64,000 bases of DNA from Climacium dendroides (Eukaryota; Streptophyta; Bryopsida; Hypnales; Climaciaceae): positions 36,890,001 to 36,954,000 of the forward strand of contig OX467082.1 of the NCBI GenBank assembly GCA_950106755.1, read 5' to 3'. Below the pieces are notes generated by a model. It saw nothing but the letters and a program-made list of their open reading frames with translations. It did no database searches and was not told the DNA's origin. Made by a program: the position numbers and the translations under genes. Below are positions 12,027 to 24,188 of the stretch, in pieces; position 1 is the first letter of the stretch; each line of letters opens with the position of its first letter.

Positions 12027-15000
12027 ATGAAGAGAAGCTCGGTGGAGTGGAGTAACTCCGACGATTGTAGACTCGAAAATGGATCCCACAATAAGAAGCA
12101 ACGTTGTGTATACACTGACAGGCCTTCTCTGTTACACCTCTGCATGCGTCAAGGGGCGTTGGATCTGCCTCAACATGCACACAATCTGCACTTCCTCCCC
12201 ACCGACCTTTCTATCACCCTCCTTCGCGACTTTCTAGGGCGGTGTCCGCCGCCATCTTTCACGGAGCTCAGGATCCTCTGTGAAAGCTCCTGGATTTCGC
12301 AAAATTTGAGCCTGAGTAGAGTGCCGCGGTTGGACTCTAGAGGTGTTCAACAGCTTGCACTTCTGCCACACCTTGTGCAGCTCGATTTTGGAGGATGCCG
12401 ATGGCTTGGCAACCTCGATTTCCTTTCTGGTATGTTTCTCACCATCTTTTTATGTAGTAAGGTTAGTGGTAAGGTTCGTGCACCTAATGGCAGCCCCTGC
12501 CTAATTGTGTCTATTTACACCCATTCTTTATTTCAGAATCCAAATCTAGGATAGTCATACTTGTCTTATGAGATTTGCCCCACATTACTAAGAGAAGAAT
12601 GACAACCCTAGGTTTAGATTCTGAATGCATTGTGATGCAATTTGGTGCGGGTTAAAATTAGGTGTGCTTCCTTTATTGGATTTTTTGCAACTTGTAGCTT
12701 TGGTTCAGCATCTAGGGCCAAGTTGGGTCTCATTCTTTTTCATCCGTTGTGAGTGGTGATATGGGGACTCTTTTTTGACCAATATTATTTATTGATTGTA
12801 CCAACACATGCAATGTTTTTAAGTAATTCTGGTGATGTTAAATTTGACTCCATCTGAATTACAGTTTTCTTAGTATGATCAAACGGGTTTCTCATGTTAA
12901 TGGCGCTTAGGAGTTTATGGAGCTAGCTAGTGTTCCCGCGGGAATTTATGAGCCAGTTTTTTCTGAGGTATGTTCTAAAAGCATCGCGTGATAGTTGGTT
13001 CCAAAATGTTTTTGCAGCTTTGAATTGTTTGGAGTGCTTGAACTTGCGAGACTGTTGGTTCTTAAGAACTGAAGACCTTCTCCATATTCGAGGTACAGTA
13101 CCTGACTTTTGAATTGCAAGTAAGGAAGGATTCTCTAAAACTGTTCATTTAAGGGCTGCAGCCTGATTTCCTGGCCTATATATTTTTGGAAAGACATATC
13201 GCTGCAGAGAACAGTGCACTTTGGATGAAAAAAAGACTGTGTTTGCTTGTACAATCACGTATGATTTGAAGTCATAGTGTTCTAAAAGCTTCCTCACTTT
13301 AAAGTGTGAAACTTGTGTACTATGAACAATCAGTATCAATCTCTGTGTAAGATTAACATAGATGTCGCTTTCAGCATAGGAGCAGTTTTAGAGCATCCTA
13401 CCTTACTTGAATTGTGGGTAGAGTAGAAAGTTCTCTGTAGTATCTCTGTCATACATATTAAGATGATCTGTTGAAGACTTGTCCAGAATTTGACAGTTAT
13501 TTGACAGCAAATGATGGTGTCATAGTGAATATGAGGTCTTTTGATTTTTGATAAAGGGAGGCTGTGTCTGATTTGAGTGCAGAACTGACAAAACTGCAGT
13601 GCTTGGATGTCGAAAATGTTTCTGCCATGACAGACGACATTGCTGCTCACACGATTTCTGGTACTGCTGCGTTTCTTACTTGTGGTTTTGGGTGGTATGT
13701 CCTTCTGGCTCGTATTTTAGGTCGTAACTACTTGAGCCATGCTTTTTTGTCTCTTGCCTCAGGCGAGGGACTAAACCAAGGTTCAAACAATGAAAAGTTT
13801 TGGCGTCCCATGAAAATGAGACCTGTGTTTAAGCCATGTTGAGGCTTATCACTCTTAAGAATGAATCTCCAATCTCTAGTAGATTTGTGACTTGTGGTTA
13901 TGGGAATAGCGATATTCCTGGATTGTCAAATAAGGTTTTCTGAATTCTCAATCACTGAGGATTTTATTGAGAATTTTACGAAGGAATCTACTGAGGACTA
14001 CATGAAATGAGACATATGAATAGTATATGGGACATTGACACAATTAGAGCCTTTTTGTGTCGTGTTGTTTCCAGTGTTACTTATCCCTTTCTTTGAATTC
14101 TCTGGTTTAGTCACGTCTTCATATTTGTTGAGTTATTGTTTTATAGCACATATCAATCCCTGATTGAAAATTGTAGGATGTCCTTTGGAGCGTTGACAGG
14201 GCTGTGTAATGGGGATGGGCGCAGAATTGACAAACCTTCGGGCTTTGAATGTCAGCGGCACGTGTGTCGGTGATTGTTTGGTGGAGTTTCTCACGTATGG
14301 AAGCCGTTTACAGTCTTGGGCCTCCCAGCAAGAAGAAACTAAAGTCGAGGATCTCAAGCTAGTCAAAGAAACTGATCCGTATGGAGTACAAAATCTTATG
14401 AGCCGATACCCCGTTTCCAACTTGATATATTTGCGGCTTCAACGCTCCCACATTACTAATGCAGCTATTGCGAACTTGCTAGGTGAGATGCATGCTTTGG
14501 ACTTTGTAAGTGCAAGAAAATTTACTCTTCCACATATCAAATCGTGTTAGCCAAATATATATTATGACTGCAGTCACTGACTCCTGCGTTTCTCGGTTTG
14601 TACAGCATTACCCGACTTGCTTCTTCTGGATGTGCGACTTACAAATGTGACAGGCAGGTCATTATTTTCTCTTAAAGGTGAGCCGTTAATCCCTGCATCC
14701 CGAACCAGAAATAGCAAGTACACTCTGGAAGCTAATAGTCAATTATACTAGCTTCCAAAACATGTTTCTGTCGTTCAAATGTAGGACATGATTTCTTCTT
14801 TCTATTGATACCTTTTGTTTCATTTGTTGAAGCTTCCTCATTGATTAATTTCAACATATTTGATACATATGGAAGTGACCTCTTTTGACCATTTGGCACT
14901 TAGGTGTTAAAACCCTATTTGAAGTTCTTGTCAAGATAATAGGTTCTGTTCTAATTATTTCTAGTTATTCCACACTAATTTTCGTCATCACTCGCAATGA

Positions 15001-15436
15001 TAAATAGGGTAATTTTGAGGTTCTATGATACTCCCATCCGGTAGATGCTACCTTCTTGTCGTGAACACAGATAGGGGACCTCTTTGAAAAGCCGATCTAG
15101 TGGCCTCAAAGAGAGTAGTTTCCAAATGCTGTATTGTGATGTGGAAAGGACTCGGGAACTTTCACGTTAAATTTTCATATTAATTTTTGCGTGTGCTCAA
15201 CAGCCAAGCATAAGCTGATTGCGCTGCCAAACAATGCGAGGGTGGCAGCCCGAACAAACGCAATGCTGGCTGGAGTATTGGAAGGGGAGTGTGGTTGCAG
15301 AGCTATGACACGACATTGCAAATCCTCTAACCCGGATAAGCTTCCTGATGAGTTCACGGAGCTATGGCAGCAGGCTGTTGTGCAATTCCTGCAAGAAGCG
15401 AGCAATGGAACCTCGCATTATTTGGACACCATATGA
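12027..15436 (+). CDS. leucine-rich-repeat (RNI-like) protein, six exons
   Basis: Exons joined by GT-AG introns are 12027-12429, 13018-13092, 13583-13660, 14225-14482, 14606-14677 and 15204-15436. All five introns fall in phase 1, and the joined frame is 1119 nt (372 residues) with no stop. The start is MKRSSVEWSNSDDCRLENGS, followed by a basic KKQR. LRR units are visible: LVQLDFGGCRWLGNLDFLS, LECLNLRDCWFLRTEDLL, LQCLDVENVSAMTDDIA, LRALNVSGTCVGDCLVEFL, LIYLRLQRSHITNAAIANLL and LPDLLLLDVRLTNVTG. Several exons correspond to about one repeat, a modular layout typical of LRR genes. The C-terminal 77 residues are not LRR. The cysteine-containing repeats resemble F-box/AMN1-type RNI proteins, but no F-box was seen. 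Further small exons in the longer introns cannot be excluded. The exact function is not known. Confidence 0.78.
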
Positions 15437-17544
15437 ACAAGTTATTAACTTTTTACAGTCTTAAGTGTACCAAAAAACCAGCAGCAGGCTCTCAATAGAC
15501 TCTTATGTTTTGATTGTGTATATCTAAGTTTTCATGACGCTTTTTAGTCTGAATGTAGGTACTGCATTTCAGACAGTGTTGATTATGGGTGTACATACCT
15601 TAAAAGACAATTTTTAATTTGGAGGCAACATATGGGATTCAACTTTTTGAGGCTATGCTGATGTATGTCATTTCCCAACCCTTAGGTTTAAATTCTTGTT
15701 TACACACTGATATCATCCACTGATTTTGCCAACTTAGTGTTCAATTTTTTTACCAAAAGCTTACAGGCAAGTTTGAATACGTTTTCTATGAATTATAGTG
15801 GTTAGGCCATACAAAATAATTAAGCACTATTGAGAGAGTTTCACTTGGTAGTCTTTTACTACTCCTGAGGCCATGGCATTTTCAAAATGTTGATTTCAAT
15901 TGTATTGTTTTCCTTGCACTTCATATTGCTTTGCAGTATAACAATACACCATTTGGATTGTTAGAACATGCCAGTTTCAAATTTTGGTGAATTTATTGAT
16001 GTTTCTTGATGTTTTACACTTCGCCTAAGGACAAATCTTTCTTTCACAAAGTGGATTCCAGTTATGATTCTTGGTGTGCTCACGTGTATATACTAAAAGA
16101 TGCAACCTAAATTCAACATTCTCCAATTTTGATCGAGTTTCCGACTTTGAGCTCTTAAATTCTCAATCAATTATAAAGAATTTGCTTCTGGAACTTCTGA
16201 CATGAAATTTAATTTCTAGCGTACACTTTTTTCCCATCCAACTAAACATGTTGACATAAGAGTGACCATTTTCTGCATTTGGGGGACTCTCAATCAATGC
16301 AAAGAAATTATACGAATTGAAGGTCACTTTGAAGTCATTTTATGTTGGAATCCACCCGTAAATATTTCCTGTTTTTGATGAAGGAAGTGAATTTTTTGAC
16401 AACACTTTTTGGCTTTAAAATCTTTCATTGAGCACAAAATTCAGTTGAAATTCTTTCTGACTCAGCAACAAGACTTTGATTGCGCTAACTGAAGTATAAA
16501 GCTCCGTCAGTTCTCAACAAATATTTCTAAAAGCTTGGGGCGTGTTGAATAGGAAAATAGAGTGTCTGATCCGCATTTACAACTAAAATACCGTGTCTCC
16601 AGTAGACCCATCAGTCAACTGTTTCTGGACTCTGATGAAAATCACCAAGTCACGTTGACTACTTTACAACCGTTGCAACTGAAAAATAGAGAGAGACGCT
16701 ATAATTGTTGACCCTGAGTGTGTTAAAAAGCTCTTATTTCAATCTTCATATTCAATTGTTTTTTTCAACAAATTAGTGACCCCGGTCGAATGACTATAAG
16801 GCACACATGCACACCCATAATCAACACTATCCAAAATGCAACACCTACATTTGGACTAAAGAGCATGCTAGTATTCGCTCGATATTGATTACATAAGATG
16901 TTCACAATCAAAATATAAGAGTCAATGAGAGTGGCATGTTGATTTTTGGTACACTTGAAAACAATACTTTAAAATTGATTCATAACTTTAATTACATACA
17001 TTGTTCAAATAATAATGCATGATAAAGTGCATTGGAATTGTTTTTAAGATGCGAATACAATCACGTAATGAAGGCACCAACAAGTTGTCACCAATTGAAA
17101 GTCTCTCCTTGATTGTCACAATGAAATTTCATCCCCCTCATAGACAAAGTTGTTGGCTTGTTGCCATGGTAGCAGCAACAATCTCAACAAATGTGTTTTG
17201 ATGTGAATGTTAGCGAGTTGCTCTTTATTGACAAATCTAATATATTTGTTGCTCTCTTGCATGGCATAATACAATTATGAATTGGAAGTGAGGGATGCGA
17301 TAAGGTTGGCTCTTTTGAGTGAGACCCTCAAAAAATAAAAATAAAATTTCTTGGGGTCCCGCTTATATGTCATCTACCATGGGATGGCAAATGACAAAAG
17401 ATTTGGGATCTATATGCATGTTGTACATATATTTGTATATATATTTGTATTCATATATTGTATCCAAATTTGAACTTAAATGATGTTCATAGTTTTATGT
17501 ATGTATTCGATTTTGTAGTTGTATCATCCATTTGTATCATATTA
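15437..17544. other. intergenic DNA, no gene seen
   Basis: This holds the LRR 3' region and then AT-rich sequence with no recognisable exon, RNA gene or paired terminal repeat. Stop codons are dense in all frames. Confidence 0.45.
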
Positions 17545-17911
17545 TAATTGAATCCATTTGAGTGAAGATGTCAATCATTTAAAAAAGCATATTTGAACTA
17601 ATAATAGTCCCCAATTGTATGCTTATAAACAATTATAAAATACAAAGCCAAAATATGGTTTTTTTTTGTCCTAACAGGGTCAACTAAGTATGTTGTGCAT
17701 ATTCTATGAGACCCTCACTACTATTTTGTATTGTATTTTCTTTTATATTTGTGGTCCTTTTATAAAAAAACATCATATAAATTTAATGGCTATAGGCTAG
17801 TTGGCAAACCGTTTTCAATTGTTCTTTTTTTCTTAGTAAGAACTTAAGTTTTTTGTTAGCTATAGTAATACTCTTAAATTTATACAACAATTAATTTTTA
17901 AAACTTCAATA
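17545..17911. repeat. 370-bp direct repeat, left copy
   Basis: Matches 18928-19316 along its length, including CATTTGAGTGAAGATGTCAA, GTATGTTG...CATATTCTATGAGACCC and GCTATAGGCTAGTTGGCAAA. It ends exactly where a TTAA-bounded element starts. It lacks TG/CA ends and a primer-binding site, so it is not an obvious LTR. Confidence 0.75.
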
Positions 17912-17915
17912 TTAA

Positions 17916-18921
17916 AGTCCCATAGTCCCTACGAGGGACAAAATTGATTTTGGGTAGGCTCATGTAATCTCAATTTCAACTACAAATTTCTGAAAATTTT
18001 ACCACACGTGCAAATTTTCGAGAGCTTTGAACACATATAATTTTCATGTAAAACGGACCTTTGGTTTGTAAGTTATGAACATTTTTTTAGAAAATGGGGG
18101 AAATGGGGCAACATGGGTAGGGCTTTTGGCATTGACTTTCAAGAAATGAAGTTCCTAGGCAAGCTCCTGAAAAAGGCAGGGGCAACAGGTTTGAGCTCGG
18201 AGGGATAGGGTGGCAAAGGGAAGATGGATCAAAACTGGAACCTTTAGGCCTGCTTGCCCCCCCCCGGGAACCCGCAAGAGATGAGAATAGATGGGAATGG
18301 CACGGGAACATCATGGGAGTGGGTGAAGCTCATTATTCAAGAACCTGCCCATTGTTTAGAGCACACATTGAGCTTGAACTTGAGATAAAAATTAGAGATT
18401 TTTGAATTTTTGAGTTTTTTCTTTTGGAGCTTGTTATTGATGATATCCTATTTCAATACACCATTTAAATTTTTTCAGATTTTGATCTATGTGGTGGTAA
18501 AATGTGTGCAAAAAATGGATAGTGTATTGTTAAAATTTTGGGACATTGTGACATTGCAAGATTTTTTTTAATGTGCCTTATGTCTTGAATTGACTTGAAA
18601 ATTGGTGAGAATGTTCTTAACATGATACTAATTAGGTAAAAAAATTTAATTTGAAGTCCATAGTATAAGAATTTTTTGCAAGAGGCAGTCAAAGCCATCT
18701 GAAATTTTCAAGTAGGGCCCCAAAAAATAAAACTTTCAATCCATACAGTCAAATTGTAAAAGTTTTTACCACATCATCTTATAAAAGTTCTTTACAAGAT
18801 CCTATGGTTGGATTCTGAAAAACTTCATTTTTCATGGATTTTCGATCAATGCATTAGAAGTGGCAATTTTCAGAGTTTTTGGAGGCAAAAAATCCTAGGA
18901 AATGCCTTGGGACTTTAGAGG
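17916..18921 (-). mobile_element. 1.0-kb TTAA element lying between 370-bp direct repeats
   Basis: Bounded by TTAA at 17912-17915 and 18922-18925. The right end inverted reads CCTCTAAAGTCCCAAGGC; the left end starts AGTCCCATAGTCCC, lacking about seven terminal bases. The left interior (TTTGGGTAGGCTCATG) matches the tail of the element at 23615, so this is the same family in reverse. A GC-richer insert near 18090-18310 is private to this copy. No transposase frame was seen. Confidence 0.65.
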
Positions 18922-18927
18922 TTAAAT

Positions 18928-19316
18928 GAATAGAATACTTATATTATTAGATTGAATCATTTGAGTGAAGATGTCAATTATTTAAAAAAAACATGTTTGA
19001 ACTAATAATACTCTTCAATTGTATGCTTATATACAATTATAAAATATGAAGCCTAAAAATGGGATTTTTTGTCCTAACAAGGTCAACCAAGTATGTTGCC
19101 CATATTCTATGAGACCCTCATTACTATTTTGTATTGTATTTCCTTTTATATTTGTGGTCCTTTTATAAAAAAATATCATATAAATTTAATCGCTATAGGC
19201 TAGTTGGCAAACCGTTTTCAATTGTTCTTTTTTTTCTTAGTAAGAACTTAAAATTTTTGTTAGCTATAGTAATATTCTTAAATTTATATAGCAATTCATT
19301 TTTTAAAACTACAATA
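18928..19316. repeat. 370-bp direct repeat, right copy
   Basis: The second copy of the repeat at 17545-17911, beginning right after the TTAA at the end of the element between them. Differences are mostly single substitutions and short indels. Confidence 0.75.
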
Positions 19317-20511
19317 TTTTTCTTGGATTAATTCATTTTTTGATTTAGAATAAATTGATCTTACAATCTAAAATTCTAATAATTGTACTTTGCAACATTA
19401 CAATCTCTCTTATCTTTCAAATGAATGGATGAACTTAGTTGAAAATCCATTTCACCTAAAAATAGTCCACTAAAGCATGTAAATATTATTCTTGTTAGGA
19501 ATCGTCTTAGCATTTTGTTGAGTCATTTTGGAAATAAAAGTAGGAATCTAAGATTCTTACAACATGTATATTTTGACAATGTATAAATAACATTTGAATT
19601 TATAATCCAAAACAATTGGCCTATAATAAATTTTTGAAGCTTCAATAATTTTCATTTCTAAAATCCATTTTGCTACTATAACTAAATTTCCACAAATTTT
19701 TATGAAAAAAATGAAAAAAATTCTTATCAAATACAAAATACTTCAAAAATCTAAATGTTCATTATAAGATGTATATTGTAGTTTTAAAACATCATAGGAA
19801 AAGACCAATATTTGCATCATTCTATTTTTTTAAAATCAATAAGCCTAGGTTCTTGATCCAAAGTTCAATTCACTTGAATAAAACTTAACTCTAAAAATTC
19901 TAAAAAATTTCGTAAAAAATGCACTTAATAACTTTCATTCCACTGGATGTGTTCAAATTAAAAAAAAAGTATTCATAAAAATGTTGTGGTTGTTGTTTTT
20001 GAGAATATACCATAGCACATAGTCTCTCATGTACTAAAAACACTACTCCAAGCTAATTTTTTTAAAACAAGTGATTTTTTTTTCTAAACTATTGTCAATT
20101 TTTTTCACATGAAAATTTAAGATATTACACTTGTATTTGTATGCAAATGCAACAAAGGATATAGGATATGGATTTTTGTACCTCCCATTAATTGCAAACT
20201 AATTTAAATTGGAAACTATTGGATTAAAACTTACAAATTATTGAATTATGCAGTATCATAGATGAATGTATTCCATGTACAATGCCATTGTAGAAAAGAT
20301 ACTTCAACCTTCATAATTTGAATGTAATAAATAATGGTGATAAGTTTTTAACCATTATTTATAGATAGTACCTTATATAAAATAAAAAATTGCCTTAATG
20401 GATTGAATGTAGTATGACAATCACATGACAAAGACATTAACAAAGAAAAACATGAATTTTATCCAATTTGTATTGTAAAATTGAAATTTCTTTGTCATTC
20501 ATTAACCCCTA
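19317..20511. other. AT-rich intergenic DNA, no gene seen
   Basis: No exon or paired terminal repeats recognised. Confidence 0.45.
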
Positions 20512-20515
20512 AAGT

Positions 20516-21429
20516 TCCTTGGCTATGTTTTCATTGAAAATGCTCCAAAACTGCCATTTCTAGTACAAGTACCAAATTTTGAAAAAAAGTTTTTTCTTGA
20601 CACATGTAATTGTAGGATCTTATAGTATGCTAACTTGAGAACATGTGTTAAAAATTTCAAAAGTTTCCACTACGTGGATTGCAATGAGATATAAGCATTC
20701 AAATCCACAAAATCATTTTTTGGACCTTACAAAAAATAGGGCAGTTGCACTTCACAAGCTTACTTTTCTATGAAAAAATGTCTAAAATGGTGGTCCTTCT
20801 TTGGATTCTTTTCCCTAAATAAGTTGGCTACATTCTTGAAAAATTTCACATCATTTGGAATTGTACAACATATAGGAAAAAATAGTAAGTAGAAAGAAGT
20901 AGATAATGATTCAAAATACAAAATTGTTAAGAATTTAGTTATGGAATTAAGAAATGCCAATCTCAATTGTTGAAGTATTGTAATAAAAAATTTACATCCT
21001 ATGGTTGTTTTTTTCAAAAAATATTGAAAATTAAATAAGATAAAGGATTTCAAAGTTTATTTTAGAGTAGAGAATCCATAACTACCTGCTAATAAAAATT
21101 GCTCATAATTTTCATCTCATTGATCAAAATGGAATGATTCAAAGCTTTCCACGTACATGTAATTCTATAAAACCAATTTCAAATTTTTGTTTTCAAAAAA
21201 TGTTATTTTTACTGCTTCACCTGGATTGCCTGATTGGTGAAAAAAATAACATATTCAACCATAACTTTTGACTCATATTTCCAAATGTCATGAAATTTGG
21301 TGCATATGAAAGATATTCCTTGTCTCCAACTTTCATTAAAATTTCAGCCTAAAATATAAAACTCTCTAGTCACATATACCTACCTAAAATTTCTATGTTG
21401 CCAAAAAACGCATGCTAGTCCTTTAGGGG
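20516..21429 (+). mobile_element. 0.9-kb TTAA element (piggyBac-like ends), first of a tail-to-tail pair
   Basis: TTAA at 20512-20515 and 21430-21433 enclose CCCCTAAAGTTCCTTGG at the left and GTCCTTTAGGGG at the right. The interior is shared with 21434-22371 (inverted) and with 62751-63439 (direct), for example the TGTCTAAAATGGTGGTCCTT region. There is no long open frame, so it is non-autonomous. Confidence 0.8.
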
Positions 21430-21433
21430 TTAA

Positions 21434-22371
21434 ACCCTAAAGACCAAACGGTGCTATTTTGGCAACATAGCGTTTTTGGGCAACTCACTATGAATGGATT
21501 TTTTTTTCTTTCAAATTTCACACAACACGTGCCCAAGGAGTATCTTTAAGGCCCAACAATTTTCATAAATTTTAACTACACGGTCTAAAAGTTATTGTAT
21601 GATATGTCATTTTCTGTGTTTGGTGGGTAGCTTGGGTAGCAAAAAAAACTTCTTTAAAAATCACTTTTTTAAGGAAGAAAAAATTGAAATTGGTTCTCTA
21701 GATTTATATATACTTGGAAAGCTTTAAATCATTCCATTACTATTAATGAAATGAAAGTTATGAGGAGTTTTAGTTTGGAGTAGTTTGCGGGCAATTATAG
21801 ATTTTCTATTCTCAAATAAATTTTGAAGTCCTTTATCTTACTCAATTTTAAATATTTTTGAAAAACAAAAAAACATTAGGTGCAGATTGTTTACTGTAAC
21901 ATTACAACCATTGGGATTGGCATTTTTCAATTCCATAAATTAATTGTTAACAATTTAGTGTTCTAATCCATTCTCCACTTCTTTCTACTTCCTATTTTTT
22001 TCCTATATGTTATACAACTCCAAATAATCTGAAAATTTTCAAGCATGCAACCAAATTGCCTTGAAGAATGAATCCAAAGAGTAACCATCATTTTGGGCAT
22101 TTTTTCATAAAAATGTGACTTTGTGAAGTATAGCTGCCCAGTTTTTCACAAGGACAAAAGAAAGGTTTTTGTCACTTCAAATACTAATATCTTGCAATCT
22201 ACGTGGCAAGATTTTTTGAAAGTTTTACAACTTCTTCAAAAATCACTATACTACAAAATCCTATAGTTACACGTGTCTAAAAACAAATTCTTTTCTAATA
22301 TTTGGTACTTGTACTAGAAATGACAATTTTAAAGCGTTTTTGGTGAAAACATAGTCAAAAATGTTTAGGGG
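21434..22371 (-). mobile_element. TTAA element, second of the tail-to-tail pair
   Basis: Begins ACCCTAAAGACC directly after the TTAA that ends the preceding element, and ends TTTAGGGG followed by TTAG, a one-base decay of TTAA. Its sequence is the reverse complement of the 20516 family (the phrase AAGAGTAACCATCATTTTGG corresponds to the GGTCCTTCTTTGG region). The two elements share one TTAA and form an inverted pair of about 1.86 kb. Confidence 0.75.
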
Positions 22372-22615
22372 TTAGACACAAATGAAACACAACTTCCTTT
22401 TAGGGATAAAAGTGCTAGTAATAATGTGTCCAATAGCTCTAATGTTTACAACATGTAAATTTTAGACAATAATCTACAAGGGTTGGTTTTAATAATGCAT
22501 TCCAATTATATTTAAATATATAAGTTGCTTCCATCGTCCAAGGTTGATATATTCAAATGTGATAGTATAGAATCTAGCCATTGTGAGAATATATTATATT
22601 TTTATTATATCTTAA

Positions 22616-22846
22616 CCCCTGAGCACCCAGCGCGAATTCCAAAAGCAAACTACAAATTGCCACTCAAGTAGACCCCACCGATTACAAAATAAGATCCAAG
22701 AGACATGACTGTTTAGATTGCAAGAGAGGTAGGGAGGGCATCTTTGGAGAAATTTGTGAAAGTTTTCACCATACAACCTAGGACATTATAATGGTCAAAT
22801 GTCTCATAGTAGGAGGCCACATTTGGGTCGCTGGGGCGCTCAAGGG
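22616..22846. mobile_element. 231-bp TTAA-flanked MITE
   Basis: TTAA at 22612-22615 and 22847-22850. The left end is CCCCTGAGCACCCAGCG and the inverted right end is CCCTTGAGCGCCCCAGCG. A different interior from the larger TTAA elements makes it a separate subfamily. Confidence 0.7.
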
Positions 22847-23033
22847 TTAAAGGATGATAAAATTATTTTTTTAAACAAATATATTAAAATATTATTAAAA
22901 TATTATTAAAATACTAAAACAAAAATATAATAATGATCAAATTAAAAATATCAAAATAATAGTATATTTATATTATTCAAAAATATTAAAATATAGGATT
23001 TGTAAAGCTAAAATTCTACTCTGTATTACAATT

Positions 23034-23494
23034 AAGGTAAAACAGCCCATTGTGGTCAAATGACCCATTGTGGTCACCTGGAAAATGATCCATTGTGGGG
23101 TTTTTTTTAGTATGTGAGATGTGGGCTACAATGCATGTCTTACATAATAGCAATGGAGTGAACACTAACCTCATTAGGAACTTCTAATTTTTCAGTGTGA
23201 AGTTCATTGTAAAAATTGACTTTTTTGGCCTTCTGTAATAGAAAATATTTTGATTGCGTTAGGTAGTGAGATGAGCATTACAGATTCAGGTTTTGTTAGT
23301 TTTAAGGTAGTCTATAGACTCTTTTGAGCTGAATACTTTATGAATTTCTAATGAATTGATACTTTGTCAAAAAAATTTAATTTCAATTGCACTTGCTGTT
23401 TCTCACACTTGTACTAATGTGGAAAAAAAATTGAAAAACTTCAACAAGATGATGTCAAACTCTTCATTTTGACCACAATGGGTTGTTTTACCTT
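23034..23494. mobile_element. 461-bp TIR element with AAGGTAAAACA ends
   Basis: The left end is AAGGTAAAACAGCCCATTG and the inverted right end is AAGGTAAAACAACCCATTG, both followed by TGGTCA. A decayed relative lies at 53650-54000. The target duplication and superfamily are unresolved. Confidence 0.7.
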
Positions 23495-23614
23495 ACATGC
23501 TTTTGTTTACCAAAGTTTGTCACGTATCCATATTAACACTATAGAACTTTTTATGAACATCTACACTTTAGTTGTCTATTTTATGAATATAAAGATTTCA
23601 TTGACAAAAGTTAA

Positions 23615-24188
23615 CCCCTAAAGTCCCAAGGACTTTTATTTCATCAAAATCCACTCAAAACTATCATTTCTATTGCAAAGAGCAAAAAACTCTTAAAACT
23701 ATTTTTTTTATACATTGAACCATAAGATCTTGTACTACACTAGTATAAGAATGTGTGGAAAAAATTTCAGGAACTTTGACCTTCTAGATTGCAAGATATT
23801 TGCATTTAAAGTGTCGAATTCAAGATTTTTTGTGAAGATGCTTAGATTGCCCAAGAACTAAGATTGTTCATAACTTTCTCATCACTAGTCTAAATGGAAT
23901 GAATCAAAGCTTCAAATGTAGAAAAAAATATAATATTTTTTGAGAAAAAAAATTAAAATATTTAAAAATGTAACTTTTTGTGATTTTTTTGGGCTACCCC
24001 TCAAGTTGCTTTTTGGACTCATGGTAGCATAACTTTTGTTTCCGAGCATTGATTGAAATAAAAATTATATTCCCACAAAGCTAATTTGATTTCCTATCTT
24101 TAAACATAGTTTCAAAAAATTATGTCAAAAATTGACATCACACGAACCTACCCCAAATCCTAAGAATTCTCTATAGGGACTTTAGGGG
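23615..24188 (+). mobile_element. 574-bp TTAA element with perfect 13-bp termini (block A)
   Basis: TTAA at 23611-23614 and 24189-24192. The ends are CCCCTAAAGTCCC and GGGACTTTAGGGG, exact inverted repeats. The copy in block B (29072-29651) has decayed ends, so insertion preceded the duplication. This is the best preserved set of ends in the window. Confidence 0.85.

Noticed and set aside
18087..18314. Minus-strand frame in the GC-richer part of the 17916 element
   Set aside because: Proline/serine-rich low-complexity translation with no recognised domain.
17545..19316. 370-bp direct repeats as LTRs of a retrotransposon
   Set aside because: No TG/CA ends, primer-binding site or polypurine tract, and the interior is a TTAA element.
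20516..24188. piggyBac transposase gene inside the TTAA elements
   Set aside because: No long frame or DDD motifs were found in any of the copies.
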